64,000 nt of DNA from an uncultured Flavobacteriaceae bacterium (GTDB lineage: Bacteria; Bacteroidota; Bacteroidia; Flavobacteriales; Flavobacteriaceae): contig CAJXVT010000008.1 in NCBI GenBank assembly GCA_913062575.1, positions 1 to 64,000 of the forward strand. Reading direction: 5' to 3'. Made by a program: the position numbers and the translations under genes. Positions 26,338-34,762 of the stretch are shown piece by piece. Position 1 is the first letter of the stretch, and the number at the start of each line of letters is the position of its first letter. Under the pieces are notes generated by a model. It worked only from the letters and a program-made list of their open reading frames with translations, was not told where the DNA came from and did no database searches.

Positions 26338-28152
26338 ATGTCAGATATTATTCAACTATTACCTGATCATGTAGCAAATCAAATAGCTGCAGGAGAGGTT
26401 GTTCAAAGACCAGCTTCTGTAGTAAAAGAGCTGATTGAGAATGCAATTGACGCAGGTGCAACTTCAATAAAACTACTGATAAAAGACGCAGGTAAATCTT
26501 TAATTCAGGTAATTGATAACGGAAAAGGAATGAGCAATACAGATGCTCGTTTATCTTTTGAAAGACACGCAACTTCTAAAATAAAAGACGCACAAGATTT
26601 ATTTAATTTAAGTACTAAAGGGTTTCGCGGAGAAGCGTTGGCTTCTATTGCTGCAATTGCACATGTAGAGCTAAAAACCAAGCAAGAAGACGATGAGCTT
26701 GGAACTCAAATAAAGATTGAAGGAAGTAAAATTAGCTCTCAAGAGGTAATTTCTACAAGCAAAGGAACGAGTATTGCCGTTAAGAATTTGTTTTTTAATA
26801 TTCCTGCAAGACGTAATTTTTTAAAATCAGACACGATTGAAACACGTCATATTATTGATGAATTTCAACGTGTTGCGTTGTCACATCCTTCTATCGCTTT
26901 TTTATTACATCATAATGGTAATGAGGTGTACCATTTAAAAGAAAGCAATCTTAGAAAAAGGATTGTATCTGTTTTTGGAGCTAAGATGAACGAAAAATTA
27001 GTTCCTATTAATGAAACAACAGATTTAATTGCGATCAATGGGTTTATTGCCAAGCCAGAGTTTTCTAAAAAGAAACGCGGAGAGCAATTCTTTTTTGTAA
27101 ACGATCGTTTTATTAAAAGTTCGTACTTAAATCACGCAGTAGTAAGTGCATTTGAAGGATTACTAGAAAACGGATATCATCCCTCTTATTTTTTATATTT
27201 AACAGTTCCGCCAAGTAGTATTGATATAAATATCCATCCTACAAAAACAGAAATTAAGTTCGACAATGAGAAAGCAATTTATGCCATCTTAAGAGCCACA
27301 GTAAAACATAGTTTAGGTCAATATAATGTAGCACCTTTATTAGATTTTAACAGGGACAGCAACTTAGACACTCCGTATCAATATAGTGATAAGAAAACGA
27401 CATCAGTTCCAAAGATTACTGTCGATCCAAATTTTAACCCATTTAAAACTGAGCAAGGAAACTATCAACCAAAAAGTACTTCTTTCCAAAAAGAGACTTC
27501 TAATTGGGAAGCTTTATACACTTCTACAGATACTATTGAGGCTTCTAACCAAGAAGAATTATTTTATCAAGAGCAAGAAACTGAAACAGGTAAAACTTTT
27601 CAAATTCAGAAAAAATATTTATTGAGCTCAATAAAATCTGGAATGGTGTTAATACATCAATCATTAGCGCATCAACGTGTGTTGTATGAAGAATTTTTAG
27701 AGAGTATTACCGTTCATGAAGCAATGAGCCAACAATTATTATTTCCTGTACACATATCATTTTCTAAAACAGATACAGAAATGATTCAATCAATGAAAGC
27801 CGATTTAGAAAACACGGGCTTTTTATTTGAATCTATTACAGAGGAAGCAATTGTTGTAAAGGGGATCCCGACTTCAATAACAGAAAGTCAGATTTCTTTG
27901 ATTTTAGAGCAATTATTAGACGATATGAAACTAGAAGTGCCAGAAACTAGTTTTAGTCATTTTGATGTAATGGCAAAATCTTTTGCAAAATCATTGGCCA
28001 TAAAAACGGGTACAGTATTAAACAGTAAAGAACAAGAAACCTTGGTAAACGATTTGTTTTCGTGCAAAGAGCCATCTGTTTCTCCGTTTGGAAAAGCTAC
28101 TTTTAAAACATTAACAATTAAAGAAATTGATGCTATTTTTAATAGTCATTAA
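26338..28152 (+). CDS. mutL: DNA mismatch repair protein MutL
   Basis: MutL couples mismatch recognition by MutS to strand removal. The 604-residue protein has the GHKL ATPase motifs: ELIENAIDAGATS near 31-43, DNGKGM near 60, and GFRGEALASIAAI near 96-108. The C-terminal dimerisation domain has HQSLAHQRVLYE (about 440-451) where endonuclease-type MutL has DQHAxxExxxxE; the metal-binding Asp, His and first Glu are replaced. It may therefore lack nicking activity, as seems usual in this phylum. It is followed at 9 bases by two rhomboid genes. Confidence 0.96.
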   Translation: MSDIIQLLPDHVANQIAAGEVVQRPASVVKELIENAIDAGATSIKLLIKDAGKSLIQVIDNGKGMSNTDARLSFERHATSKIKDAQDLFNLSTKGFRGEALASIAAIAHVELKTKQEDDELGTQIKIEGSKISSQEVISTSKGTSIAVKNLFFNIPARRNFLKSDTIETRHIIDEFQRVALSHPSIAFLLHHNGNEVYHLKESNLRKRIVSVFGAKMNEKLVPINETTDLIAINGFIAKPEFSKKKRGEQFFFVNDRFIKSSYLNHAVVSAFEGLLENGYHPSYFLYLTVPPSSIDINIHPTKTEIKFDNEKAIYAILRATVKHSLGQYNVAPLLDFNRDSNLDTPYQYSDKKTTSVPKITVDPNFNPFKTEQGNYQPKSTSFQKETSNWEALYTSTDTIEASNQEELFYQEQETETGKTFQIQKKYLLSSIKSGMVLIHQSLAHQRVLYEEFLESITVHEAMSQQLLFPVHISFSKTDTEMIQSMKADLENTGFLFESITEEAIVVKGIPTSITESQISLILEQLLDDMKLEVPETSFSHFDVMAKSFAKSLAIKTGTVLNSKEQETLVNDLFSCKEPSVSPFGKATFKTLTIKEIDAIFNSH

Positions 28153-28161
28153 ATAAAAGAT

Positions 28162-28887
28162 ATGGGTAGAATTACAGAAGCCATAAAGCATTTAATTATA
28201 ATTAACGTTATATTTTTTGCTATTCCAGAGTTGATGAAATTAGACATCGCTCAATATTTAGCGTTGTATTTTCCGAAAAACGATAACTTCGGGCTTTGGC
28301 AATACGTGTCACACATGTTTATGCATGGAAGCTTTATGCACATTGCATTTAACATGTATGCGCTTTGGGCATTTGGGACACCTCTTGAACAAATGTGGGG
28401 CAAAAACAAATTTTTATTCTTCTATTTCTCTGCCGGATTAGGTGCTGGAATTATTTACACTTTGGTAAATTACTTTCAGTTTAACGGAGTGTATGAGCAA
28501 TTAATTAATATGGGAATATCGAGTAGCGAAATTCAATCTATTTTAGATTCTGGTAGATACAATGATGCTGCCATCTCTTTAAGCAATAAAGAAATGAGTG
28601 AGTTTTACAGCTTGTATCATACACCTGCAGTTGGTGCTTCTGGAGCAGTTTATGGAATTTTAGTTGCCTTTGGAATGACGTTTCCGAATGCAAAACTAGC
28701 CTTGATATTTTTCCCAGTTCCTATTGCTGCAAAATATTTTATTCCGGTAATGTTATTGGGGGATGTTTTCTTTGGAGTTACAAAATACTCAGTTGGAAAT
28801 ATAGCTCATTTTGCACATATTGGAGGTGCTTTAATCGGTTTTATAATTGCCTGGTACTGGAAAAAAAATCAATTTAGAACACATTAA
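28162..28887 (+). CDS. Rhomboid family intramembrane serine protease (first of two)
   Basis: The 241-residue membrane protein has the rhomboid core: HMFMHGSFMHIAFNMYALW in the first helices, the catalytic Ser in VGASGAVYGILVAFG (GASG), and the catalytic His in HFAHIGGALIGF. A longer than usual loop (about residues 108-150) lies between helix 3 and the Ser helix. Rhomboids cut membrane helices; substrates are unknown here. It ends TAATG, overlapping the second rhomboid gene by 1 base. Confidence 0.93.
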   Translation: MGRITEAIKHLIIINVIFFAIPELMKLDIAQYLALYFPKNDNFGLWQYVSHMFMHGSFMHIAFNMYALWAFGTPLEQMWGKNKFLFFYFSAGLGAGIIYTLVNYFQFNGVYEQLINMGISSSEIQSILDSGRYNDAAISLSNKEMSEFYSLYHTPAVGASGAVYGILVAFGMTFPNAKLALIFFPVPIAAKYFIPVMLLGDVFFGVTKYSVGNIAHFAHIGGALIGFIIAWYWKKNQFRTH

Positions 28888-29741
28888 TGAGTCTTATTAA
28901 CAACATACAAACACGTTTTAGACAAGCTAATATTGTAGAGAAATTCATTACAATAAACCTTGGGGTATTTTTTCTTGTTTTTTTATTAAACACAGTCGGT
29001 TTCTTATTTCAAACAAATAATTCATTAGTAAATTGGCTTATTTTACCAGCTACTTTTGATGCTTTTATCCTAAAACCCTGGACCATTATCACTTATGGTT
29101 TTGTGCATGTAGAGTTTCTACACATTTTAATGAATTTAATTTCATTGTATTTTGTAGGCAATTTATTCATCAACTATTTTACTCCAAGACAGTTCATTTC
29201 ATTTTATGTATTAGGAACATTGTTTGGAGGGCTGGTATTTATGTTGAGTTATAATATTTTCCCAGCTTTTGAAAGTGACGTTTCAAATAGTGTACTATTA
29301 GGTGCATCTGCTGGAGTATCAGCTATTTTTGTTGGAATTGCAACCTACATTCCCAATCATCAATTTAAAATCCCTTTGATTGGTTATATCAAGCTTTGGC
29401 ATTTAGCTGCAGTTTGGATTGTTTTAGATGTTATTCAAATTCCGGCTGGCAATGCTGGTGGCCATCTAGCACATATTGGCGGTGCTTTATTTGGGTTTCT
29501 ATATGTGAATCAGGCTAGCAATGTCAATAACAAGATTTGGAGTAAAATTTCTAGTTTTTTCACCTCTAAAAAAGGACCATTAAGAACAGTCTACAAATCA
29601 AAAAAAGCAACACCAAAAAAACAAACAAATACTACGTACAAGCAGCAAAAAATAAATATTATTTTAGATAAAATTAGTAAATCTGGTTACGATACGTTGT
29701 CTCAAGATGAAAAAGACTTTTTATTTAAACAAGGGAAATAG
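28887..29741 (+). CDS. Rhomboid family intramembrane serine protease (second of two)
   Basis: The 284-residue protein has six membrane helices, the catalytic Ser in LGASAGVSAIFVGI (GASA rather than GASG) and the His in GHLAHIGGALFGF. After the membrane core comes a basic tail of about 60 residues (KKGPLRTVYKSKKATPKKQ) ending with a short helical motif of the type LDKISKSGYDTLSQDEKDFL, seen at the end of flavobacterial rhomboids. Start and stop overlap its neighbour by one base, so the two are made together. Confidence 0.92.
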   Translation: MSLINNIQTRFRQANIVEKFITINLGVFFLVFLLNTVGFLFQTNNSLVNWLILPATFDAFILKPWTIITYGFVHVEFLHILMNLISLYFVGNLFINYFTPRQFISFYVLGTLFGGLVFMLSYNIFPAFESDVSNSVLLGASAGVSAIFVGIATYIPNHQFKIPLIGYIKLWHLAAVWIVLDVIQIPAGNAGGHLAHIGGALFGFLYVNQASNVNNKIWSKISSFFTSKKGPLRTVYKSKKATPKKQTNTTYKQQKINIILDKISKSGYDTLSQDEKDFLFKQGK

Positions 29742-29744
29742 CCT

Positions 29745-30755
29745 ATGAAAAAACTATCATTTTTAGATAAGTTGATTTTTAGTGTCAATTCTATCTTGGC
29801 AACACTATTATTGTTGTCATATATAGTTCCTTATATTTCTCCAAAAACATTTTCGCTATTATCTATTGTTAGCTTAGCTGTTCCTGTTTTAATCATTTTA
29901 AACATATTGTTTTTAATCTATTGGCTTGTAAAACTAAAAAAACAGCTTGTCATTTCTGGTATTGTATTAATTTTTGGATGGATGATTTCTTCTTCTTTTT
30001 ATGAGTTCTCTGAAAAGAAGGTTTTATTAAACGATGACATCAAGGTAATGAGCTATAATGTACGCATGTTTAACCATTACAAGTGGAATGAAGATACAGA
30101 GCTTGCTCAAAAAACATTTGATTTTATTTCAGAAAAATCGCCTGACATTTTAATGCTTCAAGAATTTTATGATTCGCCAGCTATTAGCTTTTCATATCCA
30201 TTCAAGTACATTAAAACAAAATCAAAAAAGAATAAGTTTGGGCTGGCAATTTACTCAAAATATCAAATTATCAATTCTGGATCATTAGATTTAGAAAACA
30301 GTGCAAACAATATTATTTTTGCTGATATTATAAAAGATGAAGACACTATTAGATTGTATAATATACATTTAGAATCTTTAAAAATCAATCCAAACAAAGA
30401 ACATTTTGGAGAAGAAAACAATGAAAAATTATTAGGAAGATTACAAACTACTTTTAAAAAACAAGCGTCACAAGTAGCGATTTTTTTAAGCCATGAAAAA
30501 ACTTGGAGTGGTAAAAAAGTAATTGGTGGCGACTTTAACAACACTGCTTTTTCTTGGGTATACAACAACATTAGTAGTCATAAAAAAGATGCTTTTGTAG
30601 AAGCCGGAAAAGGCTTTGGAAAAACATTTGATTACTCTTTTCCAATGCGAATTGATTTTATTTTAACAAGTCAAGAAATAGAAATCAATCACTTTACAAC
30701 CTTTGACGAAAAGTTTTCTGACCACTTCCCTATTCAGGCTAGAATTAATTGGTAG
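29745..30755 (+). CDS. Membrane-anchored endonuclease/exonuclease/phosphatase family protein
   Basis: The 336-residue protein has three hydrophobic helices in the first ~90 residues and then an EEP-fold domain: VMSYNVRMFNHYKW, LMLQEFYD (metal Glu), IHLESLK, GGDFNNTAFSW and the closing SDHFPI with the catalytic His. The domain lies outside the cytoplasm by topology. Such proteins cut phosphodiesters in nucleic acids or lipids. It follows the rhomboids at 3 bases. The substrate is unknown. Confidence 0.85.
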   Translation: MKKLSFLDKLIFSVNSILATLLLLSYIVPYISPKTFSLLSIVSLAVPVLIILNILFLIYWLVKLKKQLVISGIVLIFGWMISSSFYEFSEKKVLLNDDIKVMSYNVRMFNHYKWNEDTELAQKTFDFISEKSPDILMLQEFYDSPAISFSYPFKYIKTKSKKNKFGLAIYSKYQIINSGSLDLENSANNIIFADIIKDEDTIRLYNIHLESLKINPNKEHFGEENNEKLLGRLQTTFKKQASQVAIFLSHEKTWSGKKVIGGDFNNTAFSWVYNNISSHKKDAFVEAGKGFGKTFDYSFPMRIDFILTSQEIEINHFTTFDEKFSDHFPIQARINW

Positions 30756-31073
30756 CTATTGCTCAAAACCATATTCACGTTCCACTTTACAAATTCGTAA
30801 TTGGTATTTTTTATACCAAGTACCTCTCCCCTTTTCTCTAGCTTCTGTATGTTCAATATTATTTTTCCATAGCACAATTGCATCTAGGCTTTCCCAATAA
30901 GAAACAGTAATTCCTACTTCATTTCTTGCTGATTCAATTCCTAAATAACCTGGTTGTTGCTTAGCCAACTCTTCCATTCTAAACGCTGTTTTTTCATAAC
31001 CTTCAAGATTATCGCTTAATAAGGTTGAAAAAATAACAGCATAATAAGGCGCTTGTAAACTATCTATAATCAT
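30756..31073 (-). CDS. Antibiotic biosynthesis monooxygenase (ABM) domain protein
   Basis: The 105-residue cytoplasmic protein is a ferredoxin-like ABM-type domain: YYAVIFSTLLSDNLEGYEKTAFRMEELAKQQPGYLGIESARN followed by GITVSYWESLDAIVLWKNNIEHTEAREKGR. These small dimers act on quinone-like or haem-like substrates or remain uncharacterised. The stop is immediately next to the convergent stop of the EEP gene. Confidence 0.82.
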   Translation of the reverse strand: MIIDSLQAPYYAVIFSTLLSDNLEGYEKTAFRMEELAKQQPGYLGIESARNEVGITVSYWESLDAIVLWKNNIEHTEAREKGRGTWYKKYQLRICKVEREYGFEQ

Positions 31074-31085
31074 AAATATAATTAG

Positions 31086-31093
31086 TATTTTTG
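31086..31093 (+). promoter_or_regulatory. -7 promoter element TATTTTTG
   Basis: A TAnnTTTG match 20 bases before the mtaB ATG. No clear -33 TTG at the standard distance. Confidence 0.6.
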
Positions 31094-31113
31094 TAGACTA
31101 TAAAAGTACCAAA

Positions 31114-32448
31114 ATGAACACAGATAAAAAAGTAGCTTTTTATACTTTAGGATGTAAATTAAACTTCTCTGAAACCTCAACGATTGCACGTAGTTTTGTA
31201 AATGAAGGTTTTGAGCGTGTTGAATTTGATGAAGAAGCAGATGTATATGTAATTAATACATGTTCGGTAACAGATAATGCTGATAAGCGTTTTAAATCGA
31301 TCGTAAGATCTGCTTTAAAGAGTAATGAAGATGCATTTATAATTGGGGTTGGTTGTTATGCACAACTAAAACCAGAAGAATTAGCAAATGTTGATGGTGT
31401 AGATTTGGTATTGGGAGCAACAGAGAAATTCAATGTCACAAGTTATATCAACGATCTAACTAAAAATGATATTGGCGAAGTACATTCTTGTGAAATTGAA
31501 GAAGCAGATACGTATGTAGGTGCCTACTCAATTGGAGATAGAACACGTGCGTTTTTAAAAGTACAAGATGGATGTGATTATAAATGCACCTATTGTACTA
31601 TTCCGTTAGCTCGTGGAATTTCACGTAGTGATACCGTAGAAAACGTATTAAAAAATGCCAAAGAAATTTCTGAAAGAGGTATTAAAGAAATCGTATTGAC
31701 TGGTGTTAACATTGGTGATTATGGTAAAGGTGAATTTGGAAATAAAAAACATGAACACACCTTTTCAGAATTGGTAAAAGAATTAGATAATGTAGAAGGA
31801 ATTCACCGTTTACGAATCTCATCTATAGAGCCAAATTTATTAAAAGATGAAACCATAGAATTTGTTGCAAATTCAAAGACATTTGTTCCTCATTTTCACA
31901 TTCCACTACAATCTGGAAGCGATGAATTATTAAAGAAAATGAAACGACGTTATTTACGTCAAACCTATACAGATAGAGTTGCTAAAATTAAAGAAGTAAT
32001 GCCAAACGCCTGTATTGGTGTTGATGTAATTGTTGGTTTCCCTGGAGAAACTGACGAGCTATTTTTAGAAACTTACAACTACTTAAACGAACAAGATATT
32101 TCGTATTTACATGTATTTACCTATTCTGAAAGACCAAATACAGAAGCCGTTGATATGGATGGTGTTGTGCCTAAAAAAGTGCGTGCAAAACGCAGCAAAA
32201 TGTTGCGAGGTTTGTCTGTTAAAAAACGAAGATCTTTTTACGAAAGCCAGTTAGGAAACACAACAAGCGTATTATTTGAAAGCGAAAATAAAGAAGGATT
32301 TATTCAAGGTTTTACAGAGAATTATGTCAAAGTAAAAACACCTTGGAATCCAGAGTTTGTAAATACAATTCACGAAATTACTTTAACAACTATAGATGAA
32401 GATGGTTTGGTGCGTTTTGATTTTGTAAACGAAACTGTAAACGTATAA
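31114..32448 (+). CDS. mtaB: tRNA t6A37 methylthiotransferase MtaB
   Basis: MtaB adds a methylthio group to t6A at position 37 of ANN-decoding tRNAs. The 444-residue enzyme has the UPF0004 domain with its three cluster cysteines (LGCKLN, NTCSVTDNAD, GVGCYAQLKPEE), the radical SAM motif CDYKCTYC and a C-terminal TRAM domain. Compared with the close relatives MiaB and RimO, the TLGCKLNFSET start points to MtaB. It has its own promoter and is followed at 2 bases by an alpha/beta hydrolase gene. Confidence 0.94.
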   Translation: MNTDKKVAFYTLGCKLNFSETSTIARSFVNEGFERVEFDEEADVYVINTCSVTDNADKRFKSIVRSALKSNEDAFIIGVGCYAQLKPEELANVDGVDLVLGATEKFNVTSYINDLTKNDIGEVHSCEIEEADTYVGAYSIGDRTRAFLKVQDGCDYKCTYCTIPLARGISRSDTVENVLKNAKEISERGIKEIVLTGVNIGDYGKGEFGNKKHEHTFSELVKELDNVEGIHRLRISSIEPNLLKDETIEFVANSKTFVPHFHIPLQSGSDELLKKMKRRYLRQTYTDRVAKIKEVMPNACIGVDVIVGFPGETDELFLETYNYLNEQDISYLHVFTYSERPNTEAVDMDGVVPKKVRAKRSKMLRGLSVKKRRSFYESQLGNTTSVLFESENKEGFIQGFTENYVKVKTPWNPEFVNTIHEITLTTIDEDGLVRFDFVNETVNV

Positions 32449-32450
32449 GC

Positions 32451-33110
32451 ATGTCTAAAACACACATTTATTTTGTACCTGGCATGGCTGCCAACAGCAA
32501 GATATTTGAGTATTTACAATTAGATAGTAATATATATGAACTTCATTTTTTAGAATGGAAAATACCGACTTCTAAAAATGAATCCATTGAATCATATGCA
32601 CAAAGAATGTGTGCTGAAATCACAAATAAAAACCCCGTTTTAATTGGAGTATCATTTGGTGGTGTAATGGCTCAAGAAATGAGCAAATTGATAACCACTA
32701 AGAAAGTGATTATCATTTCTAGTGTAAAATCAAACTTAGAGTTTCCAAAAAGATTAAAATTAGTAGTTGCGACAAAAGTTTATAAATTATTTCCGGCAAA
32801 ATTTATTGAAAACTTAGATTCCTATATCGATTATTTTCTAGGCGATTATCAGAAGCATAAAATCGAAGCGTACAAGAAGTACATGTCGGTTAGAAATGCT
32901 GACTATCTGTATTGGGCTATTTATACTGTTTTACATTGGAAACAAGAAGCTACAGTTGATAACATTTCTCATATTCATGGAACATCAGATGGTATTTTCC
33001 CAATAAAAAACATCGAAAATCCAATAAAAATTGAGAACGGAACACATGCCATGATCTTAACAAAAGCTAAAAAAATAGCTTCAGAAATTGACAAAATTTT
33101 AACTTGCTAA
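32451..33110 (+). CDS. Small alpha/beta hydrolase
   Basis: The 219-residue protein has the alpha/beta hydrolase parts: HIYFVPGMAANSKIF (oxyanion region), the nucleophile elbow GVSFGG near residue 71, an Asp in IHGTSDGIFPI and a catalytic His in ENGTHAMIL near the end. There is no signal peptide, so it is cytoplasmic. Its start lies 2 bases after mtaB, so it is cotranscribed, an arrangement seen in other flavobacteria. The substrate is unknown. Confidence 0.82.
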   Translation: MSKTHIYFVPGMAANSKIFEYLQLDSNIYELHFLEWKIPTSKNESIESYAQRMCAEITNKNPVLIGVSFGGVMAQEMSKLITTKKVIIISSVKSNLEFPKRLKLVVATKVYKLFPAKFIENLDSYIDYFLGDYQKHKIEAYKKYMSVRNADYLYWAIYTVLHWKQEATVDNISHIHGTSDGIFPIKNIENPIKIENGTHAMILTKAKKIASEIDKILTC

Positions 33111-33160
33111 TACCATTCTAATTAAATACTTTTATAAGATACTTTTTAACCTCTTGTCTT

Positions 33161-34063
33161 ATGAAAACATCTGTTCGAATCTTGTCTTTAAGTGCTCTGG
33201 TAATTACTACCGTATTATTAACAAATGCCATTAGCACACAAAATATTAGTGAACCTAAAAATACTAGTGATACTTATAAGATAAAGGCACTAAAACTACC
33301 ACCAAACTTAAATTTGGCTGGAGAAAGAGTTCCCTTAGAAATGCCAGACATTAAAGAGCGAATGGATAGAGAGTTGTTGGTAAACACGTATTGGCAATCT
33401 AATGGTTTGCTACTGATAAAAAGAGTGCATAAATACTTTCCTGTTTTAGAACCGTTGTTAAAAAAATACGGTTTGCCAGATGACTTTAAGTATTTAGCGG
33501 TTGCAGAAAGTGCTCTAATTGACGAAACTTCTTCTGTTGGAGCGGCTGGAATGTGGCATTTCATGAGAAGTACAGGAAAAGAATACGGGTTAGAAATTAA
33601 TAAAAATGTAGATGAACGATACAACATTGAAAAATCCACAAAAGTTGCTGCCGAATATTTAATTAAAGCAAAAGAACGCTTAGGTAGTTGGACTTTGGCC
33701 GCTGCAGCTTATAATGCTGGAAATTACGGGATTGCTAAAAGATTAAAAGCACAAGGCGTTACCAATTATTATGATGCGTTGTTACCAGACGAAACAGAAA
33801 GATATGTGTTAAGAATTATTGCATTAAAGGAAGTGTTATCACATCCAAAAAAATACGGATTCATCTTTGATCAAAGCGATTTATATACGCTACAAAAAAC
33901 ACGAACTGTAAAAGTAGATACTGTAATTACCAATATTGCAAATTTCGCAAAACACTTTGGCACCAACTATAAAGAACTAAAATTACACAATCCTTGGTTG
34001 AGACAGAATAAGCTAAACAACAAGTCTAGGAAAGTCTACGAGATTAAGGTTCCTGTGAAATAG
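33161..34063 (+). CDS. Exported lytic transglycosylase (MltD-like)
   Basis: The 300-residue protein has a signal peptide or anchor (residues 1-25) and an SLT domain. The catalytic Glu is in LAVAESALIDETSS, followed by GAAGMWHFMRSTGKEYGL and AAAAYNAGNYG, all typical of the MltD/SLT group, which cuts peptidoglycan strands to 1,6-anhydro ends. The last ~45 residues (VITNIANFAKHFGTNYKELKLHNPWL) look like a single worn LysM-type module. It stands alone. Confidence 0.9.
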   Translation: MKTSVRILSLSALVITTVLLTNAISTQNISEPKNTSDTYKIKALKLPPNLNLAGERVPLEMPDIKERMDRELLVNTYWQSNGLLLIKRVHKYFPVLEPLLKKYGLPDDFKYLAVAESALIDETSSVGAAGMWHFMRSTGKEYGLEINKNVDERYNIEKSTKVAAEYLIKAKERLGSWTLAAAAYNAGNYGIAKRLKAQGVTNYYDALLPDETERYVLRIIALKEVLSHPKKYGFIFDQSDLYTLQKTRTVKVDTVITNIANFAKHFGTNYKELKLHNPWLRQNKLNNKSRKVYEIKVPVK

Positions 34064-34198
34064 TAGTTGGAGGAAATTTAAAAAAACTGAACCTTATATT
34101 TTCAACTATTTATAAATACAAAATTCGTGTTTATTTCACTTCAATAAACCTATAGTTGATTTATTTAAAACCAAATAACATCCTAAAAATAGGCAAAT

Positions 34199-34230
34199 AA
34201 AAAAAGCCTATCATAGAATGATAGGCTTTT
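34199..34230 (-). terminator. Intrinsic terminator of the cold shock gene
   Basis: Arms AAAAGCCTATCAT (34202-34214) and its complement (34218-34230) flank a 3-base loop. Read on the minus strand the stem ends in seven T. It lies 22 bases past the stop of the cold shock gene and may also stop readthrough from the plus strand. Confidence 0.85.
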
Positions 34231-34252
34231 CAAAAAATTAATAAGATATATA

Positions 34253-34444
34253 TTATATAACTTTTACATTTACTGCATTTAATCCTTTTTTTCCTTCTTG
34301 TAAATCGAACTCAACCTCATCGTTTTCACGAATTTCATCAATCAATCCTGTTACGTGTACAAAATGTTCTTTGTTGTTTCCTTCTTCAGTGATAAATCCA
34401 AATCCTTTAGATTCGTTGAAAAATTTTACGATACCTTTACTCAT
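34253..34444 (-). CDS. Cold shock domain protein (CspA family)
   Basis: The start at 34444 gives MSKGIVKFFNESKGFGFI, the normal 63-residue Csp; a frame extending further upstream has no counterpart in the family. RNA-binding motifs RNP1 (KGFGFI) and RNP2 (HFVHV) are present, in a five-strand OB fold. It binds single-stranded RNA/DNA and melts RNA structure at low temperature. It has a promoter at 34499-34506, a leader of about 50 bases with a hairpin, and its own terminator. Confidence 0.95.
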   Translation of the reverse strand: MSKGIVKFFNESKGFGFITEEGNNKEHFVHVTGLIDEIRENDEVEFDLQEGKKGLNAVNVKVI

Positions 34445-34460
34445 AATATTGTTATTTTGC

Positions 34461-34484
34461 GTTGCCAATTTAATTACAGGCAAC
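34461..34484 (-). promoter_or_regulatory. Hairpin in the 5' leader of the cold shock gene
   Basis: GTTGCC at 34461-34466 and GGCAAC at 34479-34484 form a six-pair, GC-rich stem around a 12-base loop in the predicted leader, ending 17 bases before the ATG. In an AT-rich leader this is notable. cspA leaders in other bacteria act as thermosensors; the same role here is inference. Confidence 0.4.
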
Positions 34485-34498
34485 AATTTATTGAAGTG

Positions 34499-34506
34499 CA
34501 AATATA
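34499..34506 (-). promoter_or_regulatory. -7 promoter element of the cold shock gene
   Basis: TATATTTG on the minus strand matches TAnnTTTG. It puts the transcript start near 34492, giving a leader of about 48 bases and supporting the ATG at 34444 as the start. Confidence 0.6.
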
Positions 34507-34570
34507 CACTAAGTAATTAATAAAACAGTAATTAATTGATTTTCTTTTATTTTCACTAACTATCTATGAA

Positions 34571-34762
34571 TTAGAGGATTCGCTTTACCCTACCAACAAT
34601 ACCAGATTCTAGTTGCACTTTTATTCCGTGTGGGTGATTAGGAGAATTCGTTAATAAGCGTTTTACAACTCCTTCTGTTAACTCACCAGTACGTTGGTGA
34701 TTTTTTTGAACAACAGATACTTCTGATCCAATTTTAATATTTGTTCTTTTTGTACCGTCCAT
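34571..34762 (-). CDS. YwbE family protein
   Basis: The 63-residue protein matches the YwbE (DUF2196) family: IKIGSEVSVVQKNHQRTGELTEGVVKRLLTNS, PNHPHGIKVQLESGIVGRVKRI. It is a small beta-rich KOW-like fold with no assigned function. It starts directly at the stop of the nitronate monooxygenase gene, so it is the last gene of that unit. Confidence 0.88.
   Translation of the reverse strand: MDGTKRTNIKIGSEVSVVQKNHQRTGELTEGVVKRLLTNSPNHPHGIKVQLESGIVGRVKRIL

Noticed and set aside
28162-29741. The two rhomboid genes as one gene split by a frameshift
   Set aside because: Each has a complete set of helices and its own Ser and His.
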